A stretch of DNA of 40,699 nucleotides from Accumulibacter sp. (GTDB taxonomy: Bacteria > Pseudomonadota > Gammaproteobacteria > Burkholderiales > Rhodocyclaceae). The stretch spans positions 1-40,699 of the forward strand of contig JAISAZ010000066.1 in the NCBI GenBank assembly GCA_031266435.1, read 5' to 3'. Below the pieces are notes generated by a model. It saw nothing but the letters and a program-made list of their open reading frames with translations, made no database searches and was not told where the DNA came from. The translations under genes were made by a program, and so were the position numbers. Position 1 is the stretch's first letter. Each line of letters opens with the position of its first letter. Shown in pieces: positions 8,379-18,471 of this stretch.

Positions 8379-8651
8379 ATGCCACCCGTATCGACGCCAT
8401 CCAGATTCAGGGAAGCCAAGCTGTTTCGCAACAACCGCAGTCAGGCGGTGCGGATTCCTGTGGAATTCGAGTTGCCGGGGGATCGTGTGTTGATCCGCCG
8501 CGAAGGCAGCAAACTCATCATCGAGCCGGTGACTCGGCCAACGAACATCGTCGAACTCTTGGCCGAGTGGAGGAAGGAAGCGCCGCTTGGGCCGGAAGAC
8601 AAGTTCCTGACCATTGAGGATACGCCCGCCCAGCCGGAGGACATATTTTGA
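8379..8651 (+). CDS. vapB: VapB-type antitoxin (AbrB/SpoVT fold)
   Basis: 90 residues. The N-terminal half contains the swapped-hairpin AbrB pattern 'AKLFRNNRSQAVRIP' followed by 'GDRVLIRREGSKLIIEP', the DNA-binding part. The acidic C-terminus ('EDKFLTIEDTPAQPEDIF') would wrap the toxin. AGGAGA lies 8 bases before the ATG. The stop overlaps the toxin start by two bases. It should neutralise VapC and repress the shared promoter. Confidence 0.92.
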   Translation: MPPVSTPSRFREAKLFRNNRSQAVRIPVEFELPGDRVLIRREGSKLIIEPVTRPTNIVELLAEWRKEAPLGPEDKFLTIEDTPAQPEDIF

Positions 8652-9052
8652 GCGGATACCTGCTGGATACGAACATCCTCAGCAACGTGATCCGCAACCC
8701 CGACGGGTCTGCCGCGCGTCGCATTGAACAGTTTGGGCCGAAGGAGATTTTCACCAGCATCATCGTCGCAGCCGAGCTGCGCTATGGCTGCGCAAAGAAA
8801 GGCTCGCCCAAGCTGCTTGCCAGGGTGGAGGGCATCCTTGAAACGATCCCGGTACTGCCGCTGGATATTCCGGCGGACGCCGAATACGGCGGCATCCGCG
8901 CCGAGCTGGAAGCGGCAGGCCGGCTGGTCGGCATGAACGATCTGCTGATCGCCGCGCACGCCCATGCGCTCGGCCTCACACTCGTGACGGACAATACGCG
9001 CGAATTTGCCCGCATCCGTGGCCTGAAGCTGGAGAACTGGCTGGAAAGATAA
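8648..9052 (+). CDS. vapC: VapC-type PIN-domain ribonuclease toxin
   Basis: 134 residues from a TTG start overlapping the vapB TGA. All four acidic PIN residues are present: D7 ('LLDTN'), E43 ('AAELRYG'), D98 ('GMNDLL') and D115 ('VTDNTREF'). VapC enzymes cleave tRNA or rRNA when freed from VapB. It is full length, so the pair is probably functional. The cassette lies between the PilZ-like gene and hemY with a repeat on one side and a gene relic on the other, consistent with recent acquisition. Confidence 0.92.
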   Translation: MSGYLLDTNILSNVIRNPDGSAARRIEQFGPKEIFTSIIVAAELRYGCAKKGSPKLLARVEGILETIPVLPLDIPADAEYGGIRAELEAAGRLVGMNDLLIAAHAHALGLTLVTDNTREFARIRGLKLENWLER

Positions 9053-9084
9053 ACAGCCCAAGCCGTATTGCTTGGCCCGGTTCA

Positions 9085-9222
9085 TCATTTCTCCCTCCTT
9101 CGGAATACGCCGAGGAATTCGCGGCTTTGAAATCACAATCTGTGATCACAAACACCGGCCGCAGCGGGCGTCGCTATCTACCCTATGCCTTCACCGAGCA
9201 GGCCGTAGCGGAATTCCATTAG
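9085..9222 (+). pseudogene. ORF6N-domain protein relic
   Basis: In the plus frame ending TAG at 9220-9222, the sequence reads EYAEEFAALKSQ, then ITNTGRSGRRYLPYAFTEQ. This matches, from memory, the conserved 'ALKSQ...GRGGRRYLPYAFTE.G' of ORF6N/KilA-type DNA-binding proteins of phages and islands. No start codon or N-terminal half is present and the frame stops soon after the motif, so it is a fragment. Its stop overlaps the hemY stop on the other strand. The left limit is approximate. Confidence 0.7.
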
Positions 9223-10442
9223 GCGTCGACGGAATCGCCGCCCTCGGCAACAGCGCGCGGCGCCAAACCGGCGGCGCGGCGATAGCAGTCGAGCGCTTCC
9301 TCGGCGTTTCCTTCCGCCTCGGCGAGCCGCGCGAATTCGAGCCAGACGCGAGGCTCGTCGCGCAGCGCGCGCGCCGCGTTGAGGTAGATTCTCGCCTTGT
9401 TCGTGTCGAGAGGCAGCGCCATCTTCGCGAGCGCGAGCAAAAGGCGAAAATCGCCGCCGTGCTTCGACAGGCATTTTTCCGCATTGGAGAGCCGCAACGG
9501 AAGGCCGTCGTCTTCAGGGAGTTCCGCGTAGAGCGCGGCGAGGCCCGAATGCCATTCGCGCTCGATCCGCGTCTCGATGATCTTCTTGACGCCCTCGACC
9601 GTACCGAGTTTCAGGAGCGCCTCGCAGTATATTTCGGCGAGCGCCGACGTGACTTCGTTTTCGGGGATCGTCTTCCAGTAGGCCTGACATCGCGGCACGT
9701 CGTCGCTCCGCTTGCGCAGGTTGTCGGCGTGCGCGGCCGTCTTCAGGTCGGAGAGCGAGACGCCAAACTCGACCGAGTCGGGCGCGGGGACGGCGTGTTT
9801 TTCCAGCAGGCGCGCGACGCGGAGGATTTCGTCGGGGTTCTGAAGCCCCTGTTGAACGCGCAAATCGAGCCAGAGCGCCGCGCGCGGGGGAGAAGAGCGT
9901 TTCCGCAGGTGTTCGAGTATCTCGAAAGCTTCTTCAAAACGGCGCGCGTCAATCCGCATTTCCGCTTCGGCCATCAGCGCGGCGTTCCGCGTTTTCGCGT
10001 CGGCTTCGGACGCGTTGAAGGTCCATTTTTTCAGCGCCGCTTCGTCGTTGAGGCGCCGCGCCGAGCGGGCGGCAAGCAGCGCCGAAACGCCGCGAACGTG
10101 GCCGGTTTCATAGACGGCGACCGACTTTTTCAGCGCTTTGGCAAAATCGCCTTCGAGAAAGAGGCGGAAAGCTTCGCCGAAGGTATCGACGCTCTTTTCG
10201 GTTTTCCGGCGCTGAAAAAACGCGCGGAAACGCTGCGGCAAGGCGATCGTCGAGGCGAGGAAGCCGAGCAACAGGTGGAGAACGAAGAAGACGCAGAGGA
10301 TGCCGATGATGGCGAATTTGAGCGAAACCTCGGCGCGGTACGGCGGGACGACCAAGAGGACGTAGGCGTCGTTGAGATGGCCGAAGTGCGAAAACCCGAC
10401 GGCGAGCGCGAAAAGCGCCAGAATCCAGAATAGACCTTTCAT
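9219..10442 (-). CDS. hemY: HemY, heme-operon membrane TPR protein
   Basis: 407 residues. Two N-terminal membrane segments (about residues 3-20 and 43-65) are followed by a long helical TPR-like region with 'ALDCYRRAAGLAP' near the end. It matches the proteobacterial HemY protein, which is not protoporphyrinogen oxidase despite the name; it is thought to help organise late heme synthesis at the membrane. The start overlaps the hemX stop in ATGA, so it is coupled to hemX. It is the last gene of the hemCDXY operon. Confidence 0.93.
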   Translation of the reverse strand: MKGLFWILALFALAVGFSHFGHLNDAYVLLVVPPYRAEVSLKFAIIGILCVFFVLHLLLGFLASTIALPQRFRAFFQRRKTEKSVDTFGEAFRLFLEGDFAKALKKSVAVYETGHVRGVSALLAARSARRLNDEAALKKWTFNASEADAKTRNAALMAEAEMRIDARRFEEAFEILEHLRKRSSPPRAALWLDLRVQQGLQNPDEILRVARLLEKHAVPAPDSVEFGVSLSDLKTAAHADNLRKRSDDVPRCQAYWKTIPENEVTSALAEIYCEALLKLGTVEGVKKIIETRIEREWHSGLAALYAELPEDDGLPLRLSNAEKCLSKHGGDFRLLLALAKMALPLDTNKARIYLNAARALRDEPRVWLEFARLAEAEGNAEEALDCYRRAAGLAPRAVAEGGDSVDA

Positions 10443-11821
10443 TCTCCGCTCCCTTCGCGTCCTGCGCCTTCCTTGACCGCCTCGCCATCCCTGGCGGCTT
10501 CGTTCCCCTTCGCGGCCTCACTTCCCTTCGTGGTCTTGAAGCGCTCGATCGCCGAAAGGGACTCTTCGAGGCTCGGCAATTCGACGCTGATTTCCTCGGT
10601 CGAGAGTTCCTGGATCGTTTCGAGCGCCGCCTGGACGGATTTATCCTTTGTATTGAAATAGCGTTCGATCCAGTTCCGCGCTTCACCGATATCGTGCCGG
10701 AAGAGCCGCTGGTCGCCGGAAAGCAGCGCAACGCGCGCGGCGAGCAGGCGCAATTTACAGTTTTCGCGCAGGAAAAGCGATTGTTCGGGCGCGAGCGGAA
10801 CGACTTCCTGCCGGTCGATGCGCTCGATCCGTACAAGGCTGCGAAGCTTCTTCCACGCGCGCGCGCCGAGTGACTTCCAGTAGTCGAGCGAAGTGAAGGG
10901 CACATCGAGATTTTCGATCGCGTCTTCGGGCGCCGGATTTTCGTCCGGGCGCGCGTTTGCCGCGAGCGGCAGGGTATCGAGCGCGGAAACGATGTTTTCG
11001 ATCCGCATGCTTTTCCCCGCGCGGTCGATTTTCGGCAGCGCGCGCAAGCGGTCGATGTCGCGCGAAATCAGCTTCCGAAGGCCGATGAACTGCGCCGCAT
11101 CCGCCAGGCGCGCGTCGGCGGATTCGAGCGCGAGGATCGCGCCGCGCGTGTTTTCGGAGAGTTGGAGTTGCTGCGCGGCGAATACGACGCTCTCTTTGGC
11201 TTCGAGCAGGAGTTGCGCGTCGCGCCCGCCTGCCAGACCGCGGCGCAGGTCTTCGAGCGCCGCTTGCAGCGCCTTCGATTCGGCTTGACGACTCTCAAGG
11301 GCGGAAATCCGGGCGTCGAGCGCGGCTTTCCCGCTTTGCAGTACGCGCGCTTCATCGCGTAGCGCTTGCAAAGCGGCTTGGTTCTCTTTGCCCGCCGCTT
11401 CGATCGCCGCGAGACGGTTTTCGAGTTCAAGTTGGCCTTCGGAGACGTGTTTGCGCGCTTCGAACCACTGCCAGCCGGAAAGTCCGAGCGCGGCGAGCGC
11501 GATCAGGGTAGAGAGGAGTATCCAAAACACCGAGGCGCCCGAAGATCGCGCGGAGGGTGTCGAGGGTACGGAGTGTGCGGAGGGGGCGGAGGGGGAGGGT
11601 GCGTGGGCAGTCGATTCCGACCGCTTCGGCGCGCGCTCTACGGCGGGAGCGGGAATTTCGGGAGCGTCGGCGTGTTTTCCCGCGCCCGCGTCGGCGGAAG
11701 CGGTCTTCTTGTCAGAGGGCGGCGCGGAGGAAGCGAGTTCGGCGTCCGGCGAACCCCCGGTCGCGTCGATCGTCGGTTCGGATTTTTCGGAGGGGTCCAA
11801 AGTGTCAGTCGTGTCGTTCAT
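10439..11821 (-). CDS. hemX: HemX, membrane protein of the uroporphyrinogen operon
   Basis: About 460 residues from the ATG at 11821; an in-frame upstream ATG at 11881 would add 20 residues and is less likely. It has a low-complexity Ser/Pro/Ala N-terminus, one membrane segment ('SVFWILLSTLIALAALGLSG'), a coiled coil ('LENRLAAIEAAGKENQAAL' onward), then the HemX domain ('EQSLFLRENCKLRLLAARVA'). It is often labelled uroporphyrin-III C-methyltransferase, but no methyltransferase motif is visible and that activity should not be assumed. It lies between hemD and hemY. Confidence 0.92.
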   Translation of the reverse strand: MNDTTDTLDPSEKSEPTIDATGGSPDAELASSAPPSDKKTASADAGAGKHADAPEIPAPAVERAPKRSESTAHAPSPSAPSAHSVPSTPSARSSGASVFWILLSTLIALAALGLSGWQWFEARKHVSEGQLELENRLAAIEAAGKENQAALQALRDEARVLQSGKAALDARISALESRQAESKALQAALEDLRRGLAGGRDAQLLLEAKESVVFAAQQLQLSENTRGAILALESADARLADAAQFIGLRKLISRDIDRLRALPKIDRAGKSMRIENIVSALDTLPLAANARPDENPAPEDAIENLDVPFTSLDYWKSLGARAWKKLRSLVRIERIDRQEVVPLAPEQSLFLRENCKLRLLAARVALLSGDQRLFRHDIGEARNWIERYFNTKDKSVQAALETIQELSTEEISVELPSLEESLSAIERFKTTKGSEAAKGNEAARDGEAVKEGAGREGSGE

Positions 11822-11952
11822 GATTGTTGGCTCGTCTCGCTGTTCGCTTGTTTTCAATTCCAGATTCAATCTCGATTTCAATTCAAAATCGCCGGAAAAC
11901 CGTCGGCTTTGGATTTCGCCGCAGCAAGGTTTTCGGCAAGCTCAGCGGCGAT

Positions 11953-12744
11953 TCATGAATGAATAAAGTATACACACAATCCGTCAATGATACCGGCGTC
12001 AGCAGGCGGCGTCAGGATGACTTTTCGTAAACCGAGTTCCTCGGCAGTTTGGGCGATGCGCGCGTGCGGGACGAAAAGCGGCACGGCGGAAAGCGCCTCG
12101 AAGCTCTTCGCATCGAGGAGTCCCGGCAGGGCGCGTAGTCCCTCGCTCGATGAAATCGTTACGGCGTCAAGCCCTTCGCGCAACGCGGATTCGACGCCGG
12201 ACGCATCGGTCGGCGGCGCGCGGTGGTAGCAACTCAAGTAATCGACCGTCGCGCCGCGCTCGGTCAGGGTCTCGGCGATGAGTTCGCGCCCGCCGTCACC
12301 GCGAACGATCAGCGCTTTCCGTCCCTCGAGGTGTGACTTCTGGAAGGCGGGTAATTCGAGCAGCGCTTCGGAATCGAAACGCTCCGAGGGGACGAGAACC
12401 TTCCCGACGCCGTGGCGCGCCAAGGCCTTTTCGGTTCCCGGCCCGATCGCGGCGGCTTTAACGCTTTCGGGCCAGACGCGCGCGCCCAGAAGCGCCGGCA
12501 GGCCGAACTCGACGGCGTTGGGGCTTACGAAAACGATGATCGAATATTCTCCCAGGCGCGGCGCAAGACGGCGCAAGGCTTCGAGGTCGTCCACCGGGGT
12601 GATTTTGAGCAGCGGGAAAAACACGGGAACCCCGCCCTTCGCGCGGATCGCGTCGCCGAGCGCGGCGGCCTGCGCTTCGGGTCGCGTCACGAGGATGCGC
12701 CTGCCCGAAAGCGGAGTCGACGAAGTCGATAGAGACATCGTCAT
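11953..12744 (-). CDS. hemD: Uroporphyrinogen-III synthase
   Basis: 263 residues. It closes and inverts ring D of hydroxymethylbilane to give uroporphyrinogen III. The two-domain fold is recognisable from '[20 protein letters not shown]', '[12 protein letters not shown]', '[15 protein letters not shown]', '[16 protein letters not shown]' and '[11 protein letters not shown]'. The ATG overlaps the hemC TGA in ATGA at 12744-12741. A 131-base gap follows before hemX, unusually long for this operon; no terminator is seen there. Confidence 0.94.
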   Translation of the reverse strand: MTMSLSTSSTPLSGRRILVTRPEAQAAALGDAIRAKGGVPVFFPLLKITPVDDLEALRRLAPRLGEYSIIVFVSPNAVEFGLPALLGARVWPESVKAAAIGPGTEKALARHGVGKVLVPSERFDSEALLELPAFQKSHLEGRKALIVRGDGGRELIAETLTERGATVDYLSCYHRAPPTDASGVESALREGLDAVTISSSEGLRALPGLLDAKSFEALSAVPLFVPHARIAQTAEELGLRKVILTPPADAGIIDGLCVYFIHS

Positions 12745-13730
12745 ACGCGCGCCGCCGATGCGGCGAGCCGGGCGAGAATGTCGTCCGCGCCTCGGTCGAG
12801 CAATTCCCGCGCGAGCGCGGCGCCGATCGCTTCGGCGTCCGCTTTTGCGTCCGCTTCTGTGTCACCCAAGGCGCCGGCCCTCTCGCCAAAGAGCCGTATC
12901 GCGCCGTCGGGCGTCGCGACGAAGGCGCGAAGTCTCAGAGTCTTCTTTTCGAAAAGCGCGTGCGCGCCGAGCGGTACTTGGCAACTCCCGCCGAGCGCGC
13001 GCGCGAGGGCGCGTTCGGCGCGCACGCAGCACGCGGTCTCGGGGTCGTCGAGCGGGGCAAGCCACGCGGCGAGTTCGCGGCGATCGCTGCGGATTTCGAC
13101 GCCGAGCGCGCCTTGCCCCGGCGCGGGCAGCATTTTTTCGGGCGGAATGAATGCCCGGATACGTTTTTCGAGGCCGAGGCGGATCAGTCCGGCGGCGGCC
13201 AGAATGATCGCGTCGTAACGCCCCTCGTCGAGCTTTCGGAGGCGCGTATCGAGGTTGCCGCGCAGCGCTTCGATCTTCAAAAACGGGTACTCCGCGCGCA
13301 AGGCCGCTTCGCGTCTTGAACTCGACGTACCGACGCGCGCGCCGTCCGGGAGCGCTTCCAAAGCGTCGTATTTATCCGAAACGAAGGCGTCGCACGCGTT
13401 CTCCCGCTTGAGGACGGCGGCGAGAGAAAAGCCTTCGGGCATTTCCATCGGGACGTCTTTGAGCGAATGAACCGCGAGGTCGGCGCGCCCCTCGGCGATC
13501 GCGGCTTCGAGTTCCTTGACGAAGAGACCCTTTCCGCCGATCAGCGAGAGCGATTTGTCGAGGATGCGGTCGCCGCGCGTCGTCATGCCGAGGATTTCGA
13601 CCTTACATTCGGGATAGAGCGCCCTTAGCCGCGAGGCGACGTATTCGGCTTGCCACAACGCGAGCCGCGATTCGCGCGACGCGATGACGAGGCGCGAGGG
13701 CGCCTGGACGCCGGTGTTCGCGCGCGTCAC
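12741..13730 (-). CDS. hemC: Hydroxymethylbilane synthase (porphobilinogen deaminase)
   Basis: 329 residues from the GTG at 13730. Joins four porphobilinogens. Seen: '[16 protein letters not shown]', '[14 protein letters not shown]', '[18 protein letters not shown]', and '[12 protein letters not shown]', whose cysteine holds the dipyrromethane cofactor. A longer open frame to 13823 exists, but those codons overlap the regulator gene and are not homologous. The GTG overlaps the regulator's TGA as GTGA, matching the coupling used throughout this window. Confidence 0.94.
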   Translation of the reverse strand: MTRANTGVQAPSRLVIASRESRLALWQAEYVASRLRALYPECKVEILGMTTRGDRILDKSLSLIGGKGLFVKELEAAIAEGRADLAVHSLKDVPMEMPEGFSLAAVLKRENACDAFVSDKYDALEALPDGARVGTSSSRREAALRAEYPFLKIEALRGNLDTRLRKLDEGRYDAIILAAAGLIRLGLEKRIRAFIPPEKMLPAPGQGALGVEIRSDRRELAAWLAPLDDPETACCVRAERALARALGGSCQVPLGAHALFEKKTLRLRAFVATPDGAIRLFGERAGALGDTEADAKADAEAIGAALARELLDRGADDILARLAASAARV

Positions 13731-14515
13731 GACGTCAAATGCTTCGCGTAGGACTTCACGAGCGGCCACTGCCGCCGGCTGACCGGAAGCTTTTCGGAAA
13801 CGCCGCGCAACAGCGCGTACCACTGGGTATCGGTTTCGTCGTTCGTGTTCTTTTCAAAGCCGGCGATCGCCTCCTTGGCGACGAGCGCGCTTCGATGCAG
13901 GCGGATGAAGCGATCGGCGAATTCCTGTTCGAGGTGCGTCAGCGATTCGTCGAGCAGGTATTCACGCTGCCCCGTGCGCGCCGTCACGTATTTCAAGTCG
14001 GCTTTCAAATAGAGGATTTCGTTGATGGGAATCAAGAGCATCCGCCCGCGTTCGTGGCACGACAAATAGGCGCGCGCGCCTTCCTGGAGCGCGGCGAGCG
14101 CTTGCGCCGCGCCCTCGGAGAGGGGCGCTTCCGCCGGTTTTTTTATCTTTTGCAGCGCGGTGAGCAGCCTCTGCGCGCGTACCGGCTTGACGAGGTAATC
14201 GATCGCGTTGAGTTCGAAAGCTTCGACCGCGTGCGTATCGTAGGCGGTCACAAAAATGACCGCGGGCGGTTTTTCGGATTGCAAAAGGTGGCGGGCCAAT
14301 TCGATGCCGCCCATCTTCGGCATGCGGATATCGACGAAAAGAACGTCGACGGCGTGCTCGTCGAGCGCGTCGAGCGCGAGTTTCCCGTTGGCGGCTTCGG
14401 CGACGACGGTGTTCGGCAACTCGTCGGCGATTCCCGAAAGCAGCGCCCGCAGACGCGCGCGCGCCGGTGCTTCGTCGTCGACGATCATGATGGAAAGGGG
14501 AGAAGGCGAATTCAC
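13727..14515 (-). CDS. algR: LytTR response regulator (AlgR-like)
   Basis: 262 residues. The receiver domain shows '[15 protein letters not shown]', phosphoacceptor D62 in '[12 protein letters not shown]', and 'DYLVKPVRA'. The C-terminal LytTR DNA-binding domain shows '[19 protein letters not shown]' and '[12 protein letters not shown]'. It lies between the sensor kinase and hemC, the same order as algZ-algR-hemC in pseudomonads and many betaproteobacteria. The hemC start overlaps its stop, so regulator and heme genes are probably co-transcribed. Its target genes here are unknown. Confidence 0.92.
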   Translation of the reverse strand: MNSPSPLSIMIVDDEAPARARLRALLSGIADELPNTVVAEAANGKLALDALDEHAVDVLFVDIRMPKMGGIELARHLLQSEKPPAVIFVTAYDTHAVEAFELNAIDYLVKPVRAQRLLTALQKIKKPAEAPLSEGAAQALAALQEGARAYLSCHERGRMLLIPINEILYLKADLKYVTARTGQREYLLDESLTHLEQEFADRFIRLHRSALVAKEAIAGFEKNTNDETDTQWYALLRGVSEKLPVSRRQWPLVKSYAKHLTS

Positions 14516-14521
14516 TTGGGT

Positions 14522-15583
14522 CTAGCTCCTGCAAGGTAAAACGATGCGTACCCGATACTCGTTCCCGCCGTCGGGGCCGGGACGTTCTTCGGTTTCCAGT
14601 CGGGCTTCGAGGTCGTAATGCAGAGCCAGACGTTCGCGGATATTGGCGATCGCCATATGGTTTCCTTCCTGGGCGGTCATATGGGTTTTACACGACTGGT
14701 TCGCGCCGGTATGAGGGTTCGAAAGCTCGATGCGAATCTCGTCGTCTTTCAGGTTCAGGCGAATGCGAACGACGCCCCCGTCGCTCAAAGGCTCGATGCC
14801 GTAATAGATCGCGTTTTCCAGCAAGGGCTGCATCATCAGTTGCGGCACTTTCACGTCGGGGAGCGTTTCGGGAATTTCCCAGACGACGGTCAGGCGTTCG
14901 CCCAGACGCAGCTTTTCAAGTTCGAGGTATTGCCGGCACAGGTCGATCTCGTCGAAAAGCGGCAAAAGCTCGCGATGATCGCGCATCATCACGCGGAAAA
15001 GTTCGGCGAGCGCTTCGAGCGCCATCTCGGCGCGTTCGGGTTCGGTGCGGATCAGCGAAAGGACGGCGTTCAGACTGTTGAAAAGGAAGTGCGGACGGAT
15101 GCGCGCTGTCAGCGCCTGGAGGCGCGCCTCGGACACGGCCGGCGAAAAGGCGCGCGCGCGCAATTCGAAGTAGTAGAGAAGAAGACCCGCGATGCCACCC
15201 GCGAGCAACATGTTGGACAGCAGATGACCCGACCCCGTATCGCTCTCCATGAAGGTGAAGAAGTTCTCAAGAAGCGTCGAGGATGCCGCGGCAAAGAGAA
15301 CGATCGCCGCCTGCGCCGCGCGCAGGGGCCAACGCGAAAGCGTCCCGCCGACGAGCGCGAGCACGAGGATGTTGAGAATGAGAAGCGGTTGAACCCTTAT
15401 CGAGAGTTCGAGGTACTGCGAAATGGGGTCGGCGCCCCCAAGTTCCCCGCCGCTCGCGGCGCTCCGCGCGATCGCCATCCCGAAAGCGAAGAAGTTCGCC
15501 CCGAGCAATATCCGCAGCATAACGCCAAAATTTCCAAAATCGGGAAGCGACACGCTTTCGGCTTTTTGTTTTGCGTCGGTCAT
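14522..15583 (-). CDS. algZ: LytS-type sensor histidine kinase (AlgZ-like)
   Basis: About 353 residues from ATG 15583. The N-terminal part has four hydrophobic segments, then the HisKA-type motif '[15 protein letters not shown]' with the phosphorylated histidine, and a HATPase domain ('[20 protein letters not shown]'). A GTG at 15628 would extend it by 15 residues into the argH promoter region; neither start has a good ribosome site. It pairs with the LytTR regulator 6 bases downstream. The signal sensed is unknown. Confidence 0.9.
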   Translation of the reverse strand: MTDAKQKAESVSLPDFGNFGVMLRILLGANFFAFGMAIARSAASGGELGGADPISQYLELSIRVQPLLILNILVLALVGGTLSRWPLRAAQAAIVLFAAASSTLLENFFTFMESDTGSGHLLSNMLLAGGIAGLLLYYFELRARAFSPAVSEARLQALTARIRPHFLFNSLNAVLSLIRTEPERAEMALEALAELFRVMMRDHRELLPLFDEIDLCRQYLELEKLRLGERLTVVWEIPETLPDVKVPQLMMQPLLENAIYYGIEPLSDGGVVRIRLNLKDDEIRIELSNPHTGANQSCKTHMTAQEGNHMAIANIRERLALHYDLEARLETEERPGPDGGNEYRVRIVLPCRS

Positions 15584-15613
15584 GGCTCGCGCGTGGGGCG
15601 TGTACGGAAACTC

Positions 15614-15642
15614 TGGATAAGTTTCCACGAAAAGTTTATAGT
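15614..15642 (+). promoter_or_regulatory. Possible argH promoter, near-leaderless
   Basis: TGGATA (15614-15619, 4 of 6) and TATAGT (15637-15642, 5 of 6) with a 17-base spacer. Only 9 bases separate the -10 from the argH ATG at 15652, so a transcript from here would start about three bases before the start codon. The AT-rich patch may also serve the divergent kinase gene. Confidence 0.35.
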
Positions 15643-15651
15643 CTAGAGATC

Positions 15652-17040
15652 ATGAGTACGAGTGATTCTACTCCATATACGTGGGCGGGCCGTTTTTCCG
15701 AGCCGATGTCGGATGTCGTCCGGCGTTATACCGAATCGGTCGATGTGGATAAACGCCTATGGCGGGAAGATATCCGCGCCTCGCTCGCGCACGCCCGGAT
15801 GCTCGCCAGCCGCGGGATCATCTCGACGGGCGATTTGCAGGACATCCAGCGCGGAATGGCCGCCATCGCCGGCGAAATCGAGTCCGGGAACTTCAAGTGG
15901 ACGAGCGAATTCGAGGACGTTCACCTCAATATCGAAAAACGCCTGACCGAACTCGTCGGAGACGCGGGCAAGCGTCTGCACACGGCGCGTTCGCGCAACG
16001 ACCAGGTGGCGACCGACCTCAGGCTCTATTTGCGCGACACGACCGACGAAATCCTCGTGATGCTGAAGGGATTTCATGCGCGGCTTCTCGACCTCGCCGA
16101 GCGCGAGGCCGCCACGCCGATGCCGGGATTCACGCATATGCAGCCCGCGCAGCCGGTCACCTTCGGCCATCACCTCTTGGCGTGGTTCGAGATGACGCGG
16201 CGCGACGCCGAGCGTTTTTCGGACGCCCGCCGCCGCATCAACCGTCTGCCGCTCGGAGCGGCGGCGCTCGCCGGAACGACCTACCCGATCAGCCGCGAAT
16301 TCGTCGCCAAGGAGCTTGGCTTCGATTCGCTTTGCGAAAATTCGATCGACGCCGTTTCCGACCGCGATTTCGCGGTCGAATTCTGTTCCGCGTCGGCGCT
16401 CCTGATGATGCACTTTTCGCGCATGTCGGAAGAACTCGTCCTCTGGATGAATCCGCGCTTCGGCTTCGTGAAGATCGCCGACCGATTCTGCACGGGAAGC
16501 TCGATCATGCCGCAGAAAAAAAACCCGGACATCCCGGAACTCGCGCGCGGAAAGACCGGGCGCGTCTACGGCCACCTGATCGCGCTTCTCGTTTTGATGA
16601 AAGGCCAGCCTCTGGCTTACAATAGGGACAATCAAGAAGACAAGGAAGCCTTGTTTGACACCGTTGACACCGTTCTCGACACCTTGCGCATTTTTTCCGA
16701 GATGATTCCGGGAATCACACCCCGCCCCGAAAGGATGCGTGAAGCCTTGAATGAAGGCTTCACGACCGCGACCGATTTCGCCGACTACCTCGTCCGCAAG
16801 GGTCTGCCCTTCCGTGACGCGCACGAAATCGTCGGGCGCGCCGTGCGCAGCGCGGAAGAAGCCGGCGTCGGCCTGCCGGAACTCACGCTCGAAGAACTCG
16901 CCGCCTTTTCGCCCGTCGTCGAAAAAGACGTTTTCGAGGTCTTGACCATCGAAGGATCGCTCGCCGCCCGCAAACACCCCGGCGGCACCGCGCCCGATCG
17001 GGTGCGCGCGGCGGTCCTCCGCGCGCGGGAGATCCTGTGA
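15652..17040 (+). CDS. argH: Argininosuccinate lyase
   Basis: 462 residues, normal length. It splits argininosuccinate into arginine and fumarate. It starts '[20 protein letters not shown]'. Conserved '[20 protein letters not shown]', '[20 protein letters not shown]' and the superfamily signature '[20 protein letters not shown]' are present. No good Shine-Dalgarno sequence precedes the ATG. The TGA stop overlaps the GTG of the kinase gene, linking the two. Confidence 0.97.
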   Translation: MSTSDSTPYTWAGRFSEPMSDVVRRYTESVDVDKRLWREDIRASLAHARMLASRGIISTGDLQDIQRGMAAIAGEIESGNFKWTSEFEDVHLNIEKRLTELVGDAGKRLHTARSRNDQVATDLRLYLRDTTDEILVMLKGFHARLLDLAEREAATPMPGFTHMQPAQPVTFGHHLLAWFEMTRRDAERFSDARRRINRLPLGAAALAGTTYPISREFVAKELGFDSLCENSIDAVSDRDFAVEFCSASALLMMHFSRMSEELVLWMNPRFGFVKIADRFCTGSSIMPQKKNPDIPELARGKTGRVYGHLIALLVLMKGQPLAYNRDNQEDKEALFDTVDTVLDTLRIFSEMIPGITPRPERMREALNEGFTTATDFADYLVRKGLPFRDAHEIVGRAVRSAEEAGVGLPELTLEELAAFSPVVEKDVFEVLTIEGSLAARKHPGGTAPDRVRAAVLRAREIL

Positions 17041-18347
17041 GAACGCAGGCGAAAATTCCCCTCCCCGAAAAAATCGGCAAGTACGAGATCGCCCGCGTCA
17101 TCGGTCGCGGAACGACGTCGACGGTCTACCTCGCGCGCGAACCCGGCTCGCTGAACGAGATCGCCATCAAGGTCGCCATGCCCGACATCCTGAAAGACCC
17201 CGAGCGCGGCAAACTCTATACCCACCTCTTTCTCAACGAGGCTTCGCTCGTCGGCAAGCTTTCGCACCCCTATATCGTCCAGATCTACAACGCCGTCGTC
17301 TCGGGTCCGACCTACTATATCGTCATGGAGTACGTTCCCGGAGGCACCTTGCAGGAATACTGCGTTCCCTGGAAACTTCCGTCGATAGAGAACGTCGTCG
17401 AAATCATCTTCAAATGCACGCGCGCGCTCGATTTCGCCTTCCGCATCGGCATCACGCACCGCGACATCAAACCCGCCAACATCCTCGTATCGAGCATGAC
17501 GCTCGAATCGGTCGACATCAAGATTTCCGACTTCGGCGCCGCGCTCGTCGACACCCCCGACCGGACGCAGGTCTCTGGAATCGGTTCCCCCGCGTACATG
17601 TCGCCGCAACAGGTCATGGAACTTCCGCTCAACTACCAGACGGACATCTATTCTCTCGGCGTCGTCATGTACCAGCTCTTGACGGGTCAGTTGCCCTTTC
17701 AGGGAACGACGAACTACAACATCGTCTACCAGATCATCAATACCGACCCGAAGCCTCCGTCGTTGATCCGCGGCGAAATTCCCGAAATCCTCGACCACAT
17801 CGTCGCAAAGGCCATGTGCAAGGAAACGTCCGGACGCTACGCGACGTGGGAAGAATTTTCGCAAGACCTCGCCCAGTTCTCACGGCAGAATTTTTCACAC
17901 CTATTTACGGGCGATTTTTCCGACAACGAGAAAATCAACGTCCTGCGCGGCCTGGGGTTTTTCTCGGCGTTTTCCGACACCGAAATCTTCGAAGTCCTGC
18001 CTTTCTCCCAATGGAGCGACTTCCCGTCCGATAGCGTCATCCTGCGCGACGGCGAGTCGAGCGGCTCTTTCTGCATCCTGCTCGAAGGCCAGGCCAAGGT
18101 CAGCAAAAACGGGAAAATTCTCGGTCTGCTGACCGCCGGAGAGAGTTTCGGGGAAATTCCCGCGATCAGCAAGGCGCAGAAAATCTACAGCGCCGACATC
18201 ACCGCGCTGACCGACGTAAAAGCCCTCATGATTCGGAACGAGGCGCTGCAACAAGTGTCCGAAACCTGCCGGATGCACTTCTATCTGGCCTTCCTCGAAA
18301 CCTTCGCGACCCGCCTGTCGCTCGCTCAGATCCGGCTCTCTTCCTGA
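17037..18347 (+). CDS. Ser/Thr protein kinase with C-terminal cyclic-nucleotide-binding-type domain
   Basis: 436 residues from a GTG overlapping the argH stop. The Hanks-type kinase domain (about 14-280) has the glycine loop 'GRGTTSTV', K45 in 'AIKVA', catalytic '[10 protein letters not shown]' (D143), DFG at 165-167 and '[10 protein letters not shown]'. Residues 305-430 form a cNMP-binding/Crp-like beta-roll ('[20 protein letters not shown]', '[14 protein letters not shown]'). No membrane segment is present, so it is cytoplasmic. The kinase has all catalytic residues. Ligand and substrates are unknown. Similar kinases next to argH occur in other betaproteobacteria, as I recall. Confidence 0.92.
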   Translation: MRTQAKIPLPEKIGKYEIARVIGRGTTSTVYLAREPGSLNEIAIKVAMPDILKDPERGKLYTHLFLNEASLVGKLSHPYIVQIYNAVVSGPTYYIVMEYVPGGTLQEYCVPWKLPSIENVVEIIFKCTRALDFAFRIGITHRDIKPANILVSSMTLESVDIKISDFGAALVDTPDRTQVSGIGSPAYMSPQQVMELPLNYQTDIYSLGVVMYQLLTGQLPFQGTTNYNIVYQIINTDPKPPSLIRGEIPEILDHIVAKAMCKETSGRYATWEEFSQDLAQFSRQNFSHLFTGDFSDNEKINVLRGLGFFSAFSDTEIFEVLPFSQWSDFPSDSVILRDGESSGSFCILLEGQAKVSKNGKILGLLTAGESFGEIPAISKAQKIYSADITALTDVKALMIRNEALQQVSETCRMHFYLAFLETFATRLSLAQIRLSS

Positions 18348-18353
18348 TCGTTC

Positions 18354-18456
18354 ATTCCATTTCCAGTTCATCCCACCCTTTGTCGACTTCGCCTTGCCGT
18401 ACTACTTGTACTGTCTGTGGCTTGTCTTCTTGGTATGAATGAACTGGAAAAGGAAT
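18354..18456. repeat. 103-bp terminal-inverted-repeat element, copy 1
   Basis: The ends are ATTCCATTTCCAGTTCAT (18354-18371) and ATGAACTGGAAAAGGAAT (18439-18456), reverse complements with one mismatch. The interior shares GTCGACTTCGCCTTGC, a GTACTGT motif and GGCT(T/C)GTCTTCT with copy 2. It nearly fills the gap between the convergent kinase and lipoprotein genes. It has no coding capacity, so it resembles a MITE. Confidence 0.85.
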
Positions 18457-18471
18457 CACATCACGGGGCGG

